DNA of 64,000 nt, taken from the NCBI GenBank assembly GCA_950295325.1, contig OX485807.1, forward strand, positions 10,691,001 to 10,755,000, read 5' to 3'. The notes under the pieces were generated by a model, which worked only from the letters and a program-made list of their open reading frames with translations, was not told where the DNA came from and did not search any database. A program made the position numbers and the translations under genes. Shown here one piece after another: positions 32,461 to 43,699 of this stretch. The DNA comes from Polytrichum commune. Taxonomy: Eukaryota > Streptophyta > Polytrichopsida > Polytrichales > Polytrichaceae. Each line of letters starts with the position of its first letter. Position 1 is the stretch's first letter.

Positions 32461-33887
32461 TGAGTACGTAACTCCCATATTATACGCAGAGGGCATCGTC
32501 CCTCAAACAACTTAGAGGATGGCTTTTGTAAAAATTCTATCAAATAATATAAAATAAAAGAACCAAAAATTTGGGTGAAGACCAAATTAAATAAAATAAG
32601 ATATAGAAAAAGTTGGGTGGATAGTTATTATAACAAAAAAATCCACAATGTATATAGAATTGAATCACCTTATTTTTTTGGACCTATGCCTATGCATAAT
32701 TTAAAAAGAACCACACAAGTAGTTGCCTCTAATTCAAATTAAAAGTCATTGGCAATGTTTTATTTTTAGTAAAAATCTTAAATTTTTAGTAAAAAAACCC
32801 AAAAAGTCATGTAGTCTGGCCCATGGTACATGTATTAAAAAACCTCACACAATCAGGTTTTTGATGCAATTCTATGCTTCAAAGAATATTCATTTCCTAT
32901 ACATAATTACATTTTTGGATTCCTTGTTAGAACGGCTACAAGAGTTTCCTACATTAAAATAAGTTATATCACTTGAGATTGGACTAAAATGCATTATAAG
33001 TGATTATAATCATGGCCATATAATACAGGAGTTGCATACCCAAGTCTATAGTGCCCAAACTTTTTTACAAGGAATGATAAATAATGTTAATTTTACATTC
33101 AGTGTTGGTGACCCTACACGGGTGACTTACAATTAAGCAAGACAAATAGATTTGGTGACACTACATACAATATTTAGTGTAATGTTTACCAGACCGTCTG
33201 TGGACTTGTTCCAAGTCCTAAATTGGTCCACTTGTTGTGTCATTGAAGTGCAACTTCCAAATTGCCGGAAGCCCCTTAACTTAAAGTTAATGGATTTCAA
33301 GTCTTGTTGCAAGAGGCAATTCCTCTAGCTAGTATTCATGAACTTCAGAACTTTGTAGATCCTAAATGGAAAACTGACTGGGAAGGTTTTCATTACGTCC
33401 TTTATTGGTGCAGGAGAAAGTTCAAGCTATCTGATATGAACGGGCTCCCTAAGGTAGCCAAATCTACGACCACCCAAAATTTGATGAACTAAGGTCTAGG
33501 AAATTGCAAATAGTATTGACTTTAAAATTTCTATCATCAGATCTAGAAAGAAAAAGAAAAATGCATCTAATTTAGATTTTTAAATAACCTCAAAACTCAA
33601 TATAAATTCGTTTGTTCAATTTTGAATGAAATTATTTTCAAAAAGTTACCAAGGCTTCGTATTCTATGATAAAAAAAATCTCCATCTTATGATGGAATAC
33701 ATGCAGCCTAACACATGCATGTCGTGACTTCATCTTTGATATTCAAAGTTACTTCAATTTGTAAATTATAGGAGCTAGCATTGTTAGGGTTATAACTTTT
33801 TGGGTTATTGCTATCTTTATAACCCTAACACCGACTTATTAGGGCACCAACAACCATCTCTGGAAAATGATATCCCAACCCTCTTAT
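32461..33887. other. AT-rich intergenic with small repeat pieces
   Basis: 33085-33180 resembles the tgttggtgac...caagacaa...ttggtgacacta segment of family A. No gene is supported. Confidence 0.45.
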
Positions 33888-34434
33888 GGGCCAAGTTCCA
33901 TGTGCCGGTCCCGGTCTGTTTTTTCAAAATAAATGGGTGGGCCGGTGAAAAGAGGGTGGTGCCATGTGCCCATCCCTCTCACCCAAGGACCAGTTCCCCC
34001 CATGGATGGGTGTCCCACATTTTGTGTTGTGCAAGAACGGGTGTCAAAGGACCGGCGGTCCTAACGGTCACAAGAAGGACATGTGCCGGTTAAAAAGCTC
34101 CGGTGACCGGATCGGCCGGTCGCCTAGGGTACACCCTTGGATACTAAAGACCACTTTGTTCTTCTAGTCCCTTCTTTTGAGGAGTATTCCTAGGGAACGT
34201 GTATTTTATGATGTTTTTAGAATCTAGATGACCTTCATTGCCGGTGACCTTAATAAAGTGTCATGTCTTATCACTCACCAAATTTAGTTAGAAAGTAGGA
34301 AATCGAAAAAAACCGGCACCCCACATAGAAGTACCCCTCCATAAAATGGGTGACATTACCCATTTTTTGGATGATGTCACCCGTTTCTCACCCATTTAAA
34401 AAACGGACCGGGACCGGTACATGGAACTTGGCCC
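33888..34434. mobile_element. GGGCC-type MITE, 547 bp
   Basis: The ends GGGCCAAGTTCCATGTGCCG and GGGCCAAGTTCCATGTACCG form inverted repeats of about 33 bp with few mismatches, flanked by TAT on both sides (33885-33887, 34435-34437). A 3-bp duplication and the GGGCC end fit a PIF/Harbinger (Tourist-like) MITE. No coding capacity. Confidence 0.8.
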
Positions 34435-34759
34435 TATTACTAGTGGCATGGGGATAAATGAGGGTTGACTAATCGAGGAGCTCTAGCATGCATGAGACAA
34501 GAGTTTCCTTGACTTTTGCACTCCATCTTTTGTCTCCATATCTTCTTTTCTTTTTTATTCTCATCCTGTAAGATTTTTTTGGGGCAGGCTGACTTAATTT
34601 CATTGAGATTTTTGGAGTGAGTTTGGGGTAAGATTTTGCTTGGATTCTTGCTATGAAAGCAACTTAGAGAAAGGTTGGTCAATCCATTAAGGAGGGCTTC
34701 TAGGACCATGAGATGTTGGGTTCCAAACCCCACAAACTCAATTTTTGGCCAAAATTATG

Positions 34760-36648
34760 TGTCAGCCATAAACCCCCACCCTTATGCGTTGTAGTCCGGG
34801 TGGAAGCCTATGTCTCATATGCACTTGATCACTCTCACATAGCCCTTGGATCCTATTCCCAATGCTTCAACAATGTAAACACACACTTTTATTCAAAGAA
34901 CACAAGGTCACAAGTGTTTAAAAACACCCTTTTCCTTTGTGATCATTGCTAACTGCAATCACTTAATGAAAATCAACACCCGCTCTTAAGCTTCCAACCC
35001 ATAATAATCTACTACCTAACTAACTTGAGTCAATTCCCACAGGCCTAACAGTAACACCAACCCACACAGTTGGCTCACCAAGCTCCACACTTAATTCAAC
35101 CATTCACTATCTACCCACCCATTTTCTACCCTAATTAGCACTCCCACTAACCTAATCACTAGTATAGGTTATTCACTGGTCAATCTCCTGACTGCCCTTG
35201 CAACTTCGACCCTGGTTCACACTTTGAAGCCTCCCTTGGGCTTAGTTGCCTCGGCAGTCCCCTGCTTCCAGTGATATCCTCCTTCTGTGCTGCTCCAACC
35301 GCCTTCGCCTCAAGGCCCGCTGCGTGAGGAAGAGAACCACATCAATGGCCTCAGCCTACGAATCCAGGGCGGCCAAGCCCAACCCGACTCTACCCTACTC
35401 ACGGTTTTACACTAGAAAACACTTCCCAGTTCACCCTTGCAACTTCAGCTTTAACCAGACCTTGCCCATTCCTTGCTGCAGTTGTCTTACTTACTTGCAT
35501 TTTCCCAACTTCAGTCTCTGTGGTAGCTACCACCACACCCATCGAGGGACATGGCAGAGCTGATCACATTGCCGAATTCGGCCAAACCCACTCATCTCCT
35601 TCGATGGACCAGCAAGCCCATACCACCGCAGCCAATGCTGCATTCCTTGAATTGATCTCCTTTGCTGTCCGAGTTAATGCGGTAAGGGTCATGCCTACGA
35701 AGATCATGAGTCCAAGCTGCCACATAACTACTCCGCCCTTCCTTGACTTCAACGTGCCCCGTCTCCAAAGGCCACAACCTTCGTACCTCGCCACTCGGAG
35801 TTCGAGGAACATACCAGCATTCAATCCCGATTCGTGCACCTTCACACAGCATGACCAGCTGCAAGCGATCCAAAGAAAGAAAAAAATCTTGTGCACCTGA
35901 GATCTCCTCTGAACTAAATTCGAATTAGACTCTTGACAATGCACTTCAGCTGCTCTCTCGGACCCGAACCCCAACTTGCTCCGAATTTCCACACCAGCTC
36001 CAGGAATTGGCACCAGTTTCTACCCTCCTTCACACAGTTGCTTCGCCAAGCTCGGCTCGGCCTTGCTACAGTTGTCCATCCCCACAGGTTGATGGCCTCG
36101 CCCTTCCTCGGTCACCCAACCACATTCACATTTGTTGCCTCCCGTTGGCTGCAATCTCAGTGGCCTCTAACGGAAGAGGAGACAGCTTCGCATCTGAAGC
36201 TAAGCTGCCACTATCCAATTTTCGCAAGTCTCCCCCATCGTCCAAGCATTTGCTAGGTTTTTTCTTCGCCGTCCGAGAGAGAATGGCCGAGGCACTTTGG
36301 AGCTCTCCGGACCCCTCTCGGATCCGGAAATCCAGCTACGTAATCCCCATTGTGGGGACCCCCCCATCCTAAAACGAACACTAGCTTAGGCCTAAACGAC
36401 CAACACCGTTAGCCTCAAGCCACTTGAGCAAGGCATTAACTAACTCTAATCACACTAATCACACTAATTAACTCGTTTTTTTATTTTTCTCACTAAATGA
36501 CATATTAAGCATACAACTTAACACGACAAAGGTCTAAATCCTAAATTCCAATCCAATCTAACTCTTAACTAACTCAACAATTGCTAACTTTGATGTTTTG
36601 ATCTTTTTAAAGTTTAAGCTGAATTGTGGGCACTAAATCGGGCTCACA
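34760..36648 (+). mobile_element. Solo LTR, 1889 bp, of a relative of the gypsy element
   Basis: It starts TGTCAGCC and ends GGGCTCACA, between perfect 5-bp duplications TTATG (34755-34759 and 36649-36653). The start (aacccccacccttatgcgt, then gtagtccggg) and end (gtgggcac...gggctcaca) parallel the LTR at 7626-9524, in the same plus-strand orientation. The interior is diverged, so it is a different subfamily. It arose by recombination between the LTRs of a full element. Confidence 0.9.
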
Positions 36649-36885
36649 TTATGAAGAGCTTAGCAACTAGAAGGTTGTGATCGGCTCACTTTGGTTGTTA
36701 CAAAAAATATTCTAACCAAGAAGTCATTATGAAAGGTTGTAAGCAAAAGTTGTAAGTTGTATCAAGACGGTTATAGTTTTATAACCATCAATGCAAGTAG
36801 TCCCCAAATCATGATAAGAACCTTGTAACTTGAGGTTGTAACTAAAGCTTCTGAAATGAATTTGTAACCAAAAGGTTGTAACCTA

Positions 36886-36909
36886 TATATATATATATAT
36901 ATATATATA
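36886..36909. repeat. (TA)n microsatellite
   Basis: Twelve uninterrupted TA units. Confidence 0.97.
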
Positions 36910-38830
36910 AAGTTAAGTAATACTTTTTCAATAAGAGGTTTGTCACATGCGAGGTCACATGCTCACAAGGCCATGAGATATTGAAATCCAAACTCCCACA
37001 ACTATTTTTGGGTAGGCTATAAATAATGTTTTAACCAAATGGTTGTAATATGTTGACACTCCATGTGCATTGTTGGGACATTATAACAAGGCTACAACTG
37101 AATATGTAATTATTGATATTACAAAACTAGCTTTTGGCTAAATTATAAAGATGTGTGTAATGAAAGATTGTATGTTGCTTTAGAATTTCATGTACACTCT
37201 AAAACTCCACTTGTGACAACCAAAGTGCACATGATATCAAGGAGTTTTGTAGGGTTAACATGGATGCGTGATAAAAGAGAATTAGTGTAGCATGTGACAT
37301 CATGAAATAACACAAAGCCAACATCATAATAATGACAATAATTACAACAATGGCAACATGATGCATGCAAGCGCGTGGTTTGAGTTCTTTGGTGAATTAA
37401 TTTAATGTCAAGACCCATGATATATGGGTGGGAAATGCAATAATAAGGATTGAGATTTAAACTAAGAACATCTATCCCCTAGGGTTTTGGGATATAAGAA
37501 AAGAAGTGGCATTAAGAGGTTGATATTAGAGAATTTAGAGCGTACATTGTTACAAGGTTACAATGCAATTGTATCATTTTTGACATGCATAACTTGCAAC
37601 GTTGAACATGATTGTAACCATCTTATTTTTGTTCCATCAACACTTAGAAATCTTTCATTAACTTCAATAATAGGATTTTTTTATGATAATAGGAATACAT
37701 AAAATTTTAACCATGGTACGATATAAGTATGTGTCATCATTCAAACTTTTGAGTGTGTTGTGTCCTTGTACTTATCCTTCATCACTCAAGTAGCATAAAA
37801 CTTGTTTAGAAGTCAAGTAACTTACAACATCACATGGTTGCCAATGTATTCACGAATGAATGAGCCAAATGTTTAGGAAGTTACAACACTCATGTTACAA
37901 GCTTCTTTCCATGACTTAGCCCTTGGTTTCAACCTTTATTTATAATATTACAACCCTCTAGGTACAACTTGCAACTTTTGCTTACAACTTTTCGTACCAA
38001 CCTCTTGGTTACATGATTTTTTGTGACAATAAAGCGGTCTAGTTACACCCCCCCCCCCCCATTACTAAGCTCTTCATAGCTTACCAAAAATCAAGGTTGT
38101 GGAGTTTGGAACCCAACACCTCATGGCTCTAAAAACCCTCCTCAAAAGCTTGACCAACATCTCTCTAAATTGATTTCATGGCAAGCATTTGATGAAAAAT
38201 TCACTCTTACAAATTTCTTAATAAAATCAATTCAAGCGGCCCATAAATAATCATAAGGGTTGAATACAACAACCAAAAGAATATGTTTATATAAGGTAGC
38301 TAACCCATCCCCAACAACCACCCATTTTTGCAACTTAGGCCAATTTATTAAGTGCAATACAAATCAATTTTCAATCAATGCTAACATGTTATGGTTGAAA
38401 CCCAACTTAGCCAAACGTTGGTGGCTAAGTTGACAACTAGGTTTACATTGCAAGCATATTAAGGTGCCATAATTATCAATGACAAGAATCAAGCATTCTT
38501 GATTTAGTAAACGATTGATGATCAAAAGTAGGGTAGCCTATATCACAAGTATAGGTCAAAAAGAATATCGGATCAAAAAATTCATAGTAAGTTGGTTCTT
38601 GTAGATTTTTTTTTGAGAAAATATGTATTGCTTTTCATTTCTAATTCTCTAAATGAGATTTTTTTTTTAATGTGATTGTACCTAAACTGCAGATGTGCTA
38701 TATTGGTCGAGAATGGGTCAGCTACCTCAAAGACAAGAAAAATGAGTCACAAAAGTCAAGGAAAGTCATTCATCGTGCATAATAGAGCTCCTCAATTAGC
38801 CAACACTCATTCATCTCTAAGGTATGTGAG

Positions 38831-41100
38831 GGATAACCTAGGCGGGGATTAGTGGCACTCAACTACTGTAAAGTTATCTTGTAACAAATACTAGATGAAT
38901 CCATCAAGAAGCTTGATTGGAGCTTATTTTAGGTAAGTACCTTTGACTTGGCTTGTCCCTCTTAGCTATTATGAAGCATTCTCTATTTTGTAGATAACAA
39001 ATAAGGAGGAAATAAATAGTATTTTAAAACTATGATTAAATTAATTAATAGAAAAAATAATAACATGAAGGCCTCATAAGAAAAGAAAGTAAGGTAGATA
39101 TACGAAAAACGGTGAAAATAAGCTAATTTAGCCAAAAAGAGTGGCTTGAAATTGTTGCAATATTTTTCAAAGATGGAGTAGAGGAAATGATGAGGAATGC
39201 AAGTTGTTTCATAATTTTATTGCCTGTAAATAAGTAGTTACATTTTCCCAAAGAGGCAAGTAAGTAAAATCCCTTATTTGTATAGAAGAGTCTCCCTAAG
39301 TTGCGCATCAAACTATCCTACTTTGCTTAAGAATGCACACAAAATGGTTAACTCAACAACACCCAAAAGTGATCTCAAGTGGTACAAAACAACACCTATC
39401 TGGCCAATCACTGCATCCCATCTATCACTACATCCTTTTGAGGCCACCACTTTTATAATTGGCCATTTTGGGTCCACACAAGAATTCATCCCACCCCTAG
39501 TCTAGTGCACCAATAGTTTTCATTCATCGTTTTCGGTTTTCTACCTTAAATGGAGAAGTGGAGCAAAGCTTGGGCGTGTTCAAAGAAGAAGAGAAGCAAG
39601 GCATAACCTTATAAGTAGATTATGTGCCATGTGTAAAAGACAAGGATGACTGGGGGTCCCACACGGCTGCAAGTTGTCGAAATCACAAAGTCAACAACTT
39701 AATGTCGTAGCTTAGGTTTTATTAGAATTTGCTAACATGTGTGTATTATTATCCCGCGCGCATGAGACATGGGATCATCTTATTGTTTATTGCTTAAATT
39801 TCTTATAATAGAGTTGACATTATATTAGAGCAATGAAAACGAATGAAGAATGCTTTTGCTACGAAAATACTCAAGTGCCACGAATGCCACTTTACCTAAA
39901 GTGGCATGCTTGGGTTCCCATCAGCCCTTGGCACATGCCCTAAAATTGGTCACCATGGAGAGTACTCTCTGAGCTGGCTCAGACTTCCTTCCCCCTCTTT
40001 CCTCCTCGGTGCTCTCTTATCGTCGGTGTTTCTGCATCAATCCATTACAAGCAATGTGGGACCTTGTTGCGAAGCCGTTCCCTTTGTAATCTAGCATGTT
40101 TGGTGTTCGTTGTTATTGCGTATACATGTTTGTAAGATAGTATCCGGATGACAGTGTACGTGTCGGACGTAGACCAACATGTATGAGATCTTATACGACT
40201 GTGATTGACTTGATCATCATCAACGTGTAGTGCAAGAACGTGGAGAATGCAATGTAGAGAGCAATAAATCTCCATTTGATACCCTGGAAGATAGATACTA
40301 GCAGTTGCAAACAAATCGCCTGTTTTAATATCTCTCTACTGCTCTGGGATGAGGTTGGTCAGCATCTGGCCGTCATATCGAAAAGAGCGAAGTTTAAGTG
40401 TGGATCTTAGAGGCCGGATGCGGGAAGGAATGTAGCTTTTGGGCGGAAAGATGATTTTTAGGGCATGATCAGACGTTGTACACCAAACACAAACACAAAG
40501 GGGTGCTAAATCGGGGGGAGTAGTCTCAATATCGGTACCGGATGTTCACTAGATATGAGCTTTATAAACTGCAGCGGGTCTCGTGATCAAAACTAATATC
40601 TTACAATACACAAGGCCTTACATACATAGAAATAGTTGAAGTTAAGATTCTATTTGATCAATGAGTGTGAGGTATTGGTAGTTCATTCATTTATAGAGGA
40701 CTTGGAACTCACCCTCTAAAAGTTGAATATTTGAAGGGGTGGAAGGCTTAGAGGGACCCCTCAAAATTGATTGGTGGTATGGAGAACGCGTGGGAGCCCC
40801 GTTTGTAAGAAACCCGCTGTAAATTGGCGGTAAGGGTGGTCAGGGGTGTGTTGATAACGCGCGAACATGCTCGACCTCAAATTTGCAGCTGATATATGAT
40901 CTCAATCAATGCAATTGTGTGGCATTCATGACGTCGTTTACTCCTTGATCTCCATGATCAGCTGGAGTTTGGTAGGAGCAAACATTGAGTTGAAACTCTT
41001 TCATATCCTCGAGACTAGGTAACTGATCATAAGACTGTCAGAGCTGAATCTCTGATCCGACTGGTCACTCGATCATCGTCATTAAAATTTGGTGTTAATC
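38831..41100. other. Intergenic and upstream of the membrane-protein gene
   Basis: 38885-39010 is shared with 63155-63280 (tcaagaagct...ctagctattatgaag). From about 39500 the sequence looks single copy in this window. A TATA-like ctttataaac at 40559-40568 is 540 bp before the ATG; no promoter is assigned. Confidence 0.45.
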
Positions 41101-42858
41101 ATGGCATCATGGTGTGCAGCGAAGAAGTGCCCAGCCCAAGATGATTGCAGAGGCTACATCAACAAAAACCATGGCAACCAGACCGCCCAAAATTTCGTTG
41201 CATGCTGCGAGATTCTGTGCGGCCGATCGGCCAACGAAATGTTGGTGGCTCTCCAATGCGGCGGTGCCACGACTGCGACAGCGTGGGGCATCATCTTCTA
41301 CTTGCTGCTCCTCTTGTTCGCCGGGGTGTACATCCTGACCGTGGGGCCATTTGTGAGAGCCAAGTCGGTCACATACTGGTTCGTCACGATCGGATCCCTT
41401 ATCTTCACCACGGGAACGGGCGTGTTTGTGACGACAGCCACGAGCCCCTTCCGTGTACTCCAGAGCGTGCCGGCGTTGGGGGCAATGAACGTCGCGGTCT
41501 TCTTCTACTTCTACTCGGGGTTCCAGTATGCGGTGGGGCTTGCGTACGAAGGCGGGCCGCTCTTTGTTTTCATCGCCACAGCATACACGATATGCAAGGA
41601 GGTCGCTGAATCGACTCCTGAAAATACGTTCATGCGTGATGCCAACAGGGTCGCTCTGGCGATGTTAGTGATCGCGTTCCTCTGGATCGGTCACAGCGTA
41701 TCCTACCGGCTTTACGGATATCGAGTGGATTGGAGACTGCAGGATTCCTTATTCAGCGAGTTGGTCATGAGAGATGAACGCCTGAATCCGAATTTCCAGC
41801 TCGGCGCCGCGCAGGGCCACCCTACATGGCGAACACCTATGGGCCAGAGCTCGAGCGTGGTCTTGACTGCTCTCGCGTGGACCGTGAACATCCTTGTGAA
41901 GGAAGACTTGGCCCACCAGAAATGTAGACCGGATTGGGTGTTTTATGTCATGTTATACGGTGCCCCGTGTTTAATCTCTGTGACTATTTTGTGGAACGTG
42001 TTCAGCGGGACTCGGTGCCGAAGTATACGTAAGCTCCTGAGGCTGGAACAACATCTTAGAGCACCTGACCCGCAGCCTCCTAGGGGAAGACGAGATAGGT
42101 CCTTCAAAGGATGGATTAAATCCGGCCTCAAATTTTTCTCACGTTCTCCATCTGCGCCACCGCGAGATGAAGAACCTGGTATTATTCCTGAAGTGAGACA
42201 TTGCGAGACTACTCGTAAAGCGTATTATCCAGGTTCAAAAGCCTACGTGGATTACATGCGCAGTTTCTCAAATATTAATGATTTCAAGCAATGGAATTAT
42301 AAGGTGTGGGGTGAATATGTCCAAGCTGCTGCATTACAAAGGATGGGAAGAAATACTTTGTTTGTAGAGAGTGTTCCTCCTGATAGACTGGAATGGACCG
42401 ACAAATTCATTGGCTTTTTAGCATGGTTCTCAGCTCAGGGAGGCTTGGTGATGTCCATTCCAGGATTCTTAATTTTAATGTTGGTGACAGAGTTGTTGGG
42501 AGTATGTTTTGAGTTTGTTGGTTTCAGCATAATGGTAGAGACAGAGGTGACCCTGTCAGACCGCTTTGGGTTGGCCAAAGTGGTGGACGAATGCCATGTT
42601 GGAAAGCAACTGGGAGGCACACTAGATAAGGAACGTGCTTTTACGGAAATGTGTCGGCAACTTTTAGGAGCTGAGGAGCAAACTGAAACATGTGGACCAT
42701 CAGAGAGAACACACCGAAGTATTAACCTGCACACGCTCCTTGACAACACAGGCCCATGCGAGCTATACAGTTTGCAGCATCAAATTTCAAGATCGGCCGA
42801 TCAAATGCACCATCATCTTTCCAATGGAAGCCACAATCAGGCTAGTCAAAGACACTAA
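41101..42858 (+). CDS. Uncharacterised multi-pass membrane protein, single exon
   Basis: The ATG at 41101 (first in frame; the frame also has GTG at 41089) opens 585 residues ending TAA at 42858. The N-terminus is Cys-rich (C5, C10, C16, C35, C36, C40, C53). Hydrophobic segments lie near 62-82, 92-113, 127-147, 152-167, 184-202, 279-301 and 437-476, with a weaker one near 252-266, so 7-8 membrane spans are likely. A basic, Pro-rich loop (about 318-360: PQPPRGRRDRSF, KKF-like SGLKFFSRSP) lies between. I do not recognise the family. G+C is high to about 42150 and lower after, so the tail may be younger or under different constraint. It converges on the gene at 43700-46143. Lack of introns and odd composition leave open capture or transfer; a host gene is the simplest reading. 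Confidence 0.7.
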   Translation: MASWCAAKKCPAQDDCRGYINKNHGNQTAQNFVACCEILCGRSANEMLVALQCGGATTATAWGIIFYLLLLLFAGVYILTVGPFVRAKSVTYWFVTIGSLIFTTGTGVFVTTATSPFRVLQSVPALGAMNVAVFFYFYSGFQYAVGLAYEGGPLFVFIATAYTICKEVAESTPENTFMRDANRVALAMLVIAFLWIGHSVSYRLYGYRVDWRLQDSLFSELVMRDERLNPNFQLGAAQGHPTWRTPMGQSSSVVLTALAWTVNILVKEDLAHQKCRPDWVFYVMLYGAPCLISVTILWNVFSGTRCRSIRKLLRLEQHLRAPDPQPPRGRRDRSFKGWIKSGLKFFSRSPSAPPRDEEPGIIPEVRHCETTRKAYYPGSKAYVDYMRSFSNINDFKQWNYKVWGEYVQAAALQRMGRNTLFVESVPPDRLEWTDKFIGFLAWFSAQGGLVMSIPGFLILMLVTELLGVCFEFVGFSIMVETEVTLSDRFGLAKVVDECHVGKQLGGTLDKERAFTEMCRQLLGAEEQTETCGPSERTHRSINLHTLLDNTGPCELYSLQHQISRSADQMHHHLSNGSHNQASQRH

Positions 42859-43699
42859 GTCATTTCAAGAATAATTTGCAGCATAGCGTAGTGGCTACAA
42901 TTAATTCATGTGCAGAGAAATTCCAGCCTCTGAGATTGCCTGCATTAAGGTAATCAGATGCTCTAGCAATTCAGGATTACAAGTTGCAGCTGTAGATTGC
43001 AATCAACCATTTGTAGGGTAGCTGTTACTACTAAGGGATTGCAGAAACTGTTTCAGTCATAGATGTTTCAGTTCTAAATTGTTTGCAAGCAATGTTATTT
43101 TTTCGCAGGATTCCACAGGGTCGTTACAATGTATGACTAAATTCTTGAAACATGATTCCTCTAGTCTGAACCAAAGAGCAGTATACAGCATGTGGATGGT
43201 TGCACATATAACAAAGCACTTGCTGAAGTAAAACCTTCACTCATACATATGCAACCTAATCCAATCACAAACATGATATACTGTAAATACAACATAGTTG
43301 CACATATCATCATGGAACTACAAACATATCACAGTAGAATATCAACACTCCAGTTATATATACTTGACTGTCTATAATTCCAGTCACTAAGTGAAACCCT
43401 AATACAAACCTTTCATAACCTCATCAAAATGTTAAAAAGTAAGGAGGAGCCTATTTACAACAGTGGCACCCGCCACACAATACCCAAGCAAAAGCCCCTC
43501 TAGAAGTCTGCGCACTCACTAACCTACAAGGATTTCATCATTGTGAAGGGCCTGTGAGAAGAAGTTCCATCAAGGGAACAAACACACAAGCCAAAGGGAC
43601 CAACGTTACTGACCATGTATATCTTAATGATATTAACTTGATGGAGTTTTTTTATATGCATAGTTCAAAATGTCTCCATTTTCTGTATCTCTTACCAAC
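42859..43699. other. Convergent intergenic space
   Basis: This is probably the 3' untranslated regions of both neighbouring genes. No repeat or extra gene is supported. Confidence 0.5.

Larger units (their letters stand above)
34438..38830. repeat. Large decayed inverted repeat (arms about 0.5 kb)
   Basis: The left arm is 34438-34754 plus 36654-36850; the right arm is about 37900-38830 reversed. Shared stretches include gaggagctct, tttccttgacttttg, tgttgggttccaaac and gtaagcaaaagttg. It looks like an old transposon with long inverted ends, later split by a solo LTR. I could not fix the termini. Confidence 0.6.

Noticed and set aside
35246..36372. Several frames of 90-150 codons on both strands
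   Set aside because: They lie inside the solo LTR 34760-36648, overlap each other in opposite directions and show no domain.
41145..41609. Overlapping 154-codon plus frame in another phase
   Set aside because: It is a high-GC shadow of the membrane-protein gene, with Arg/Leu-rich low-complexity content.
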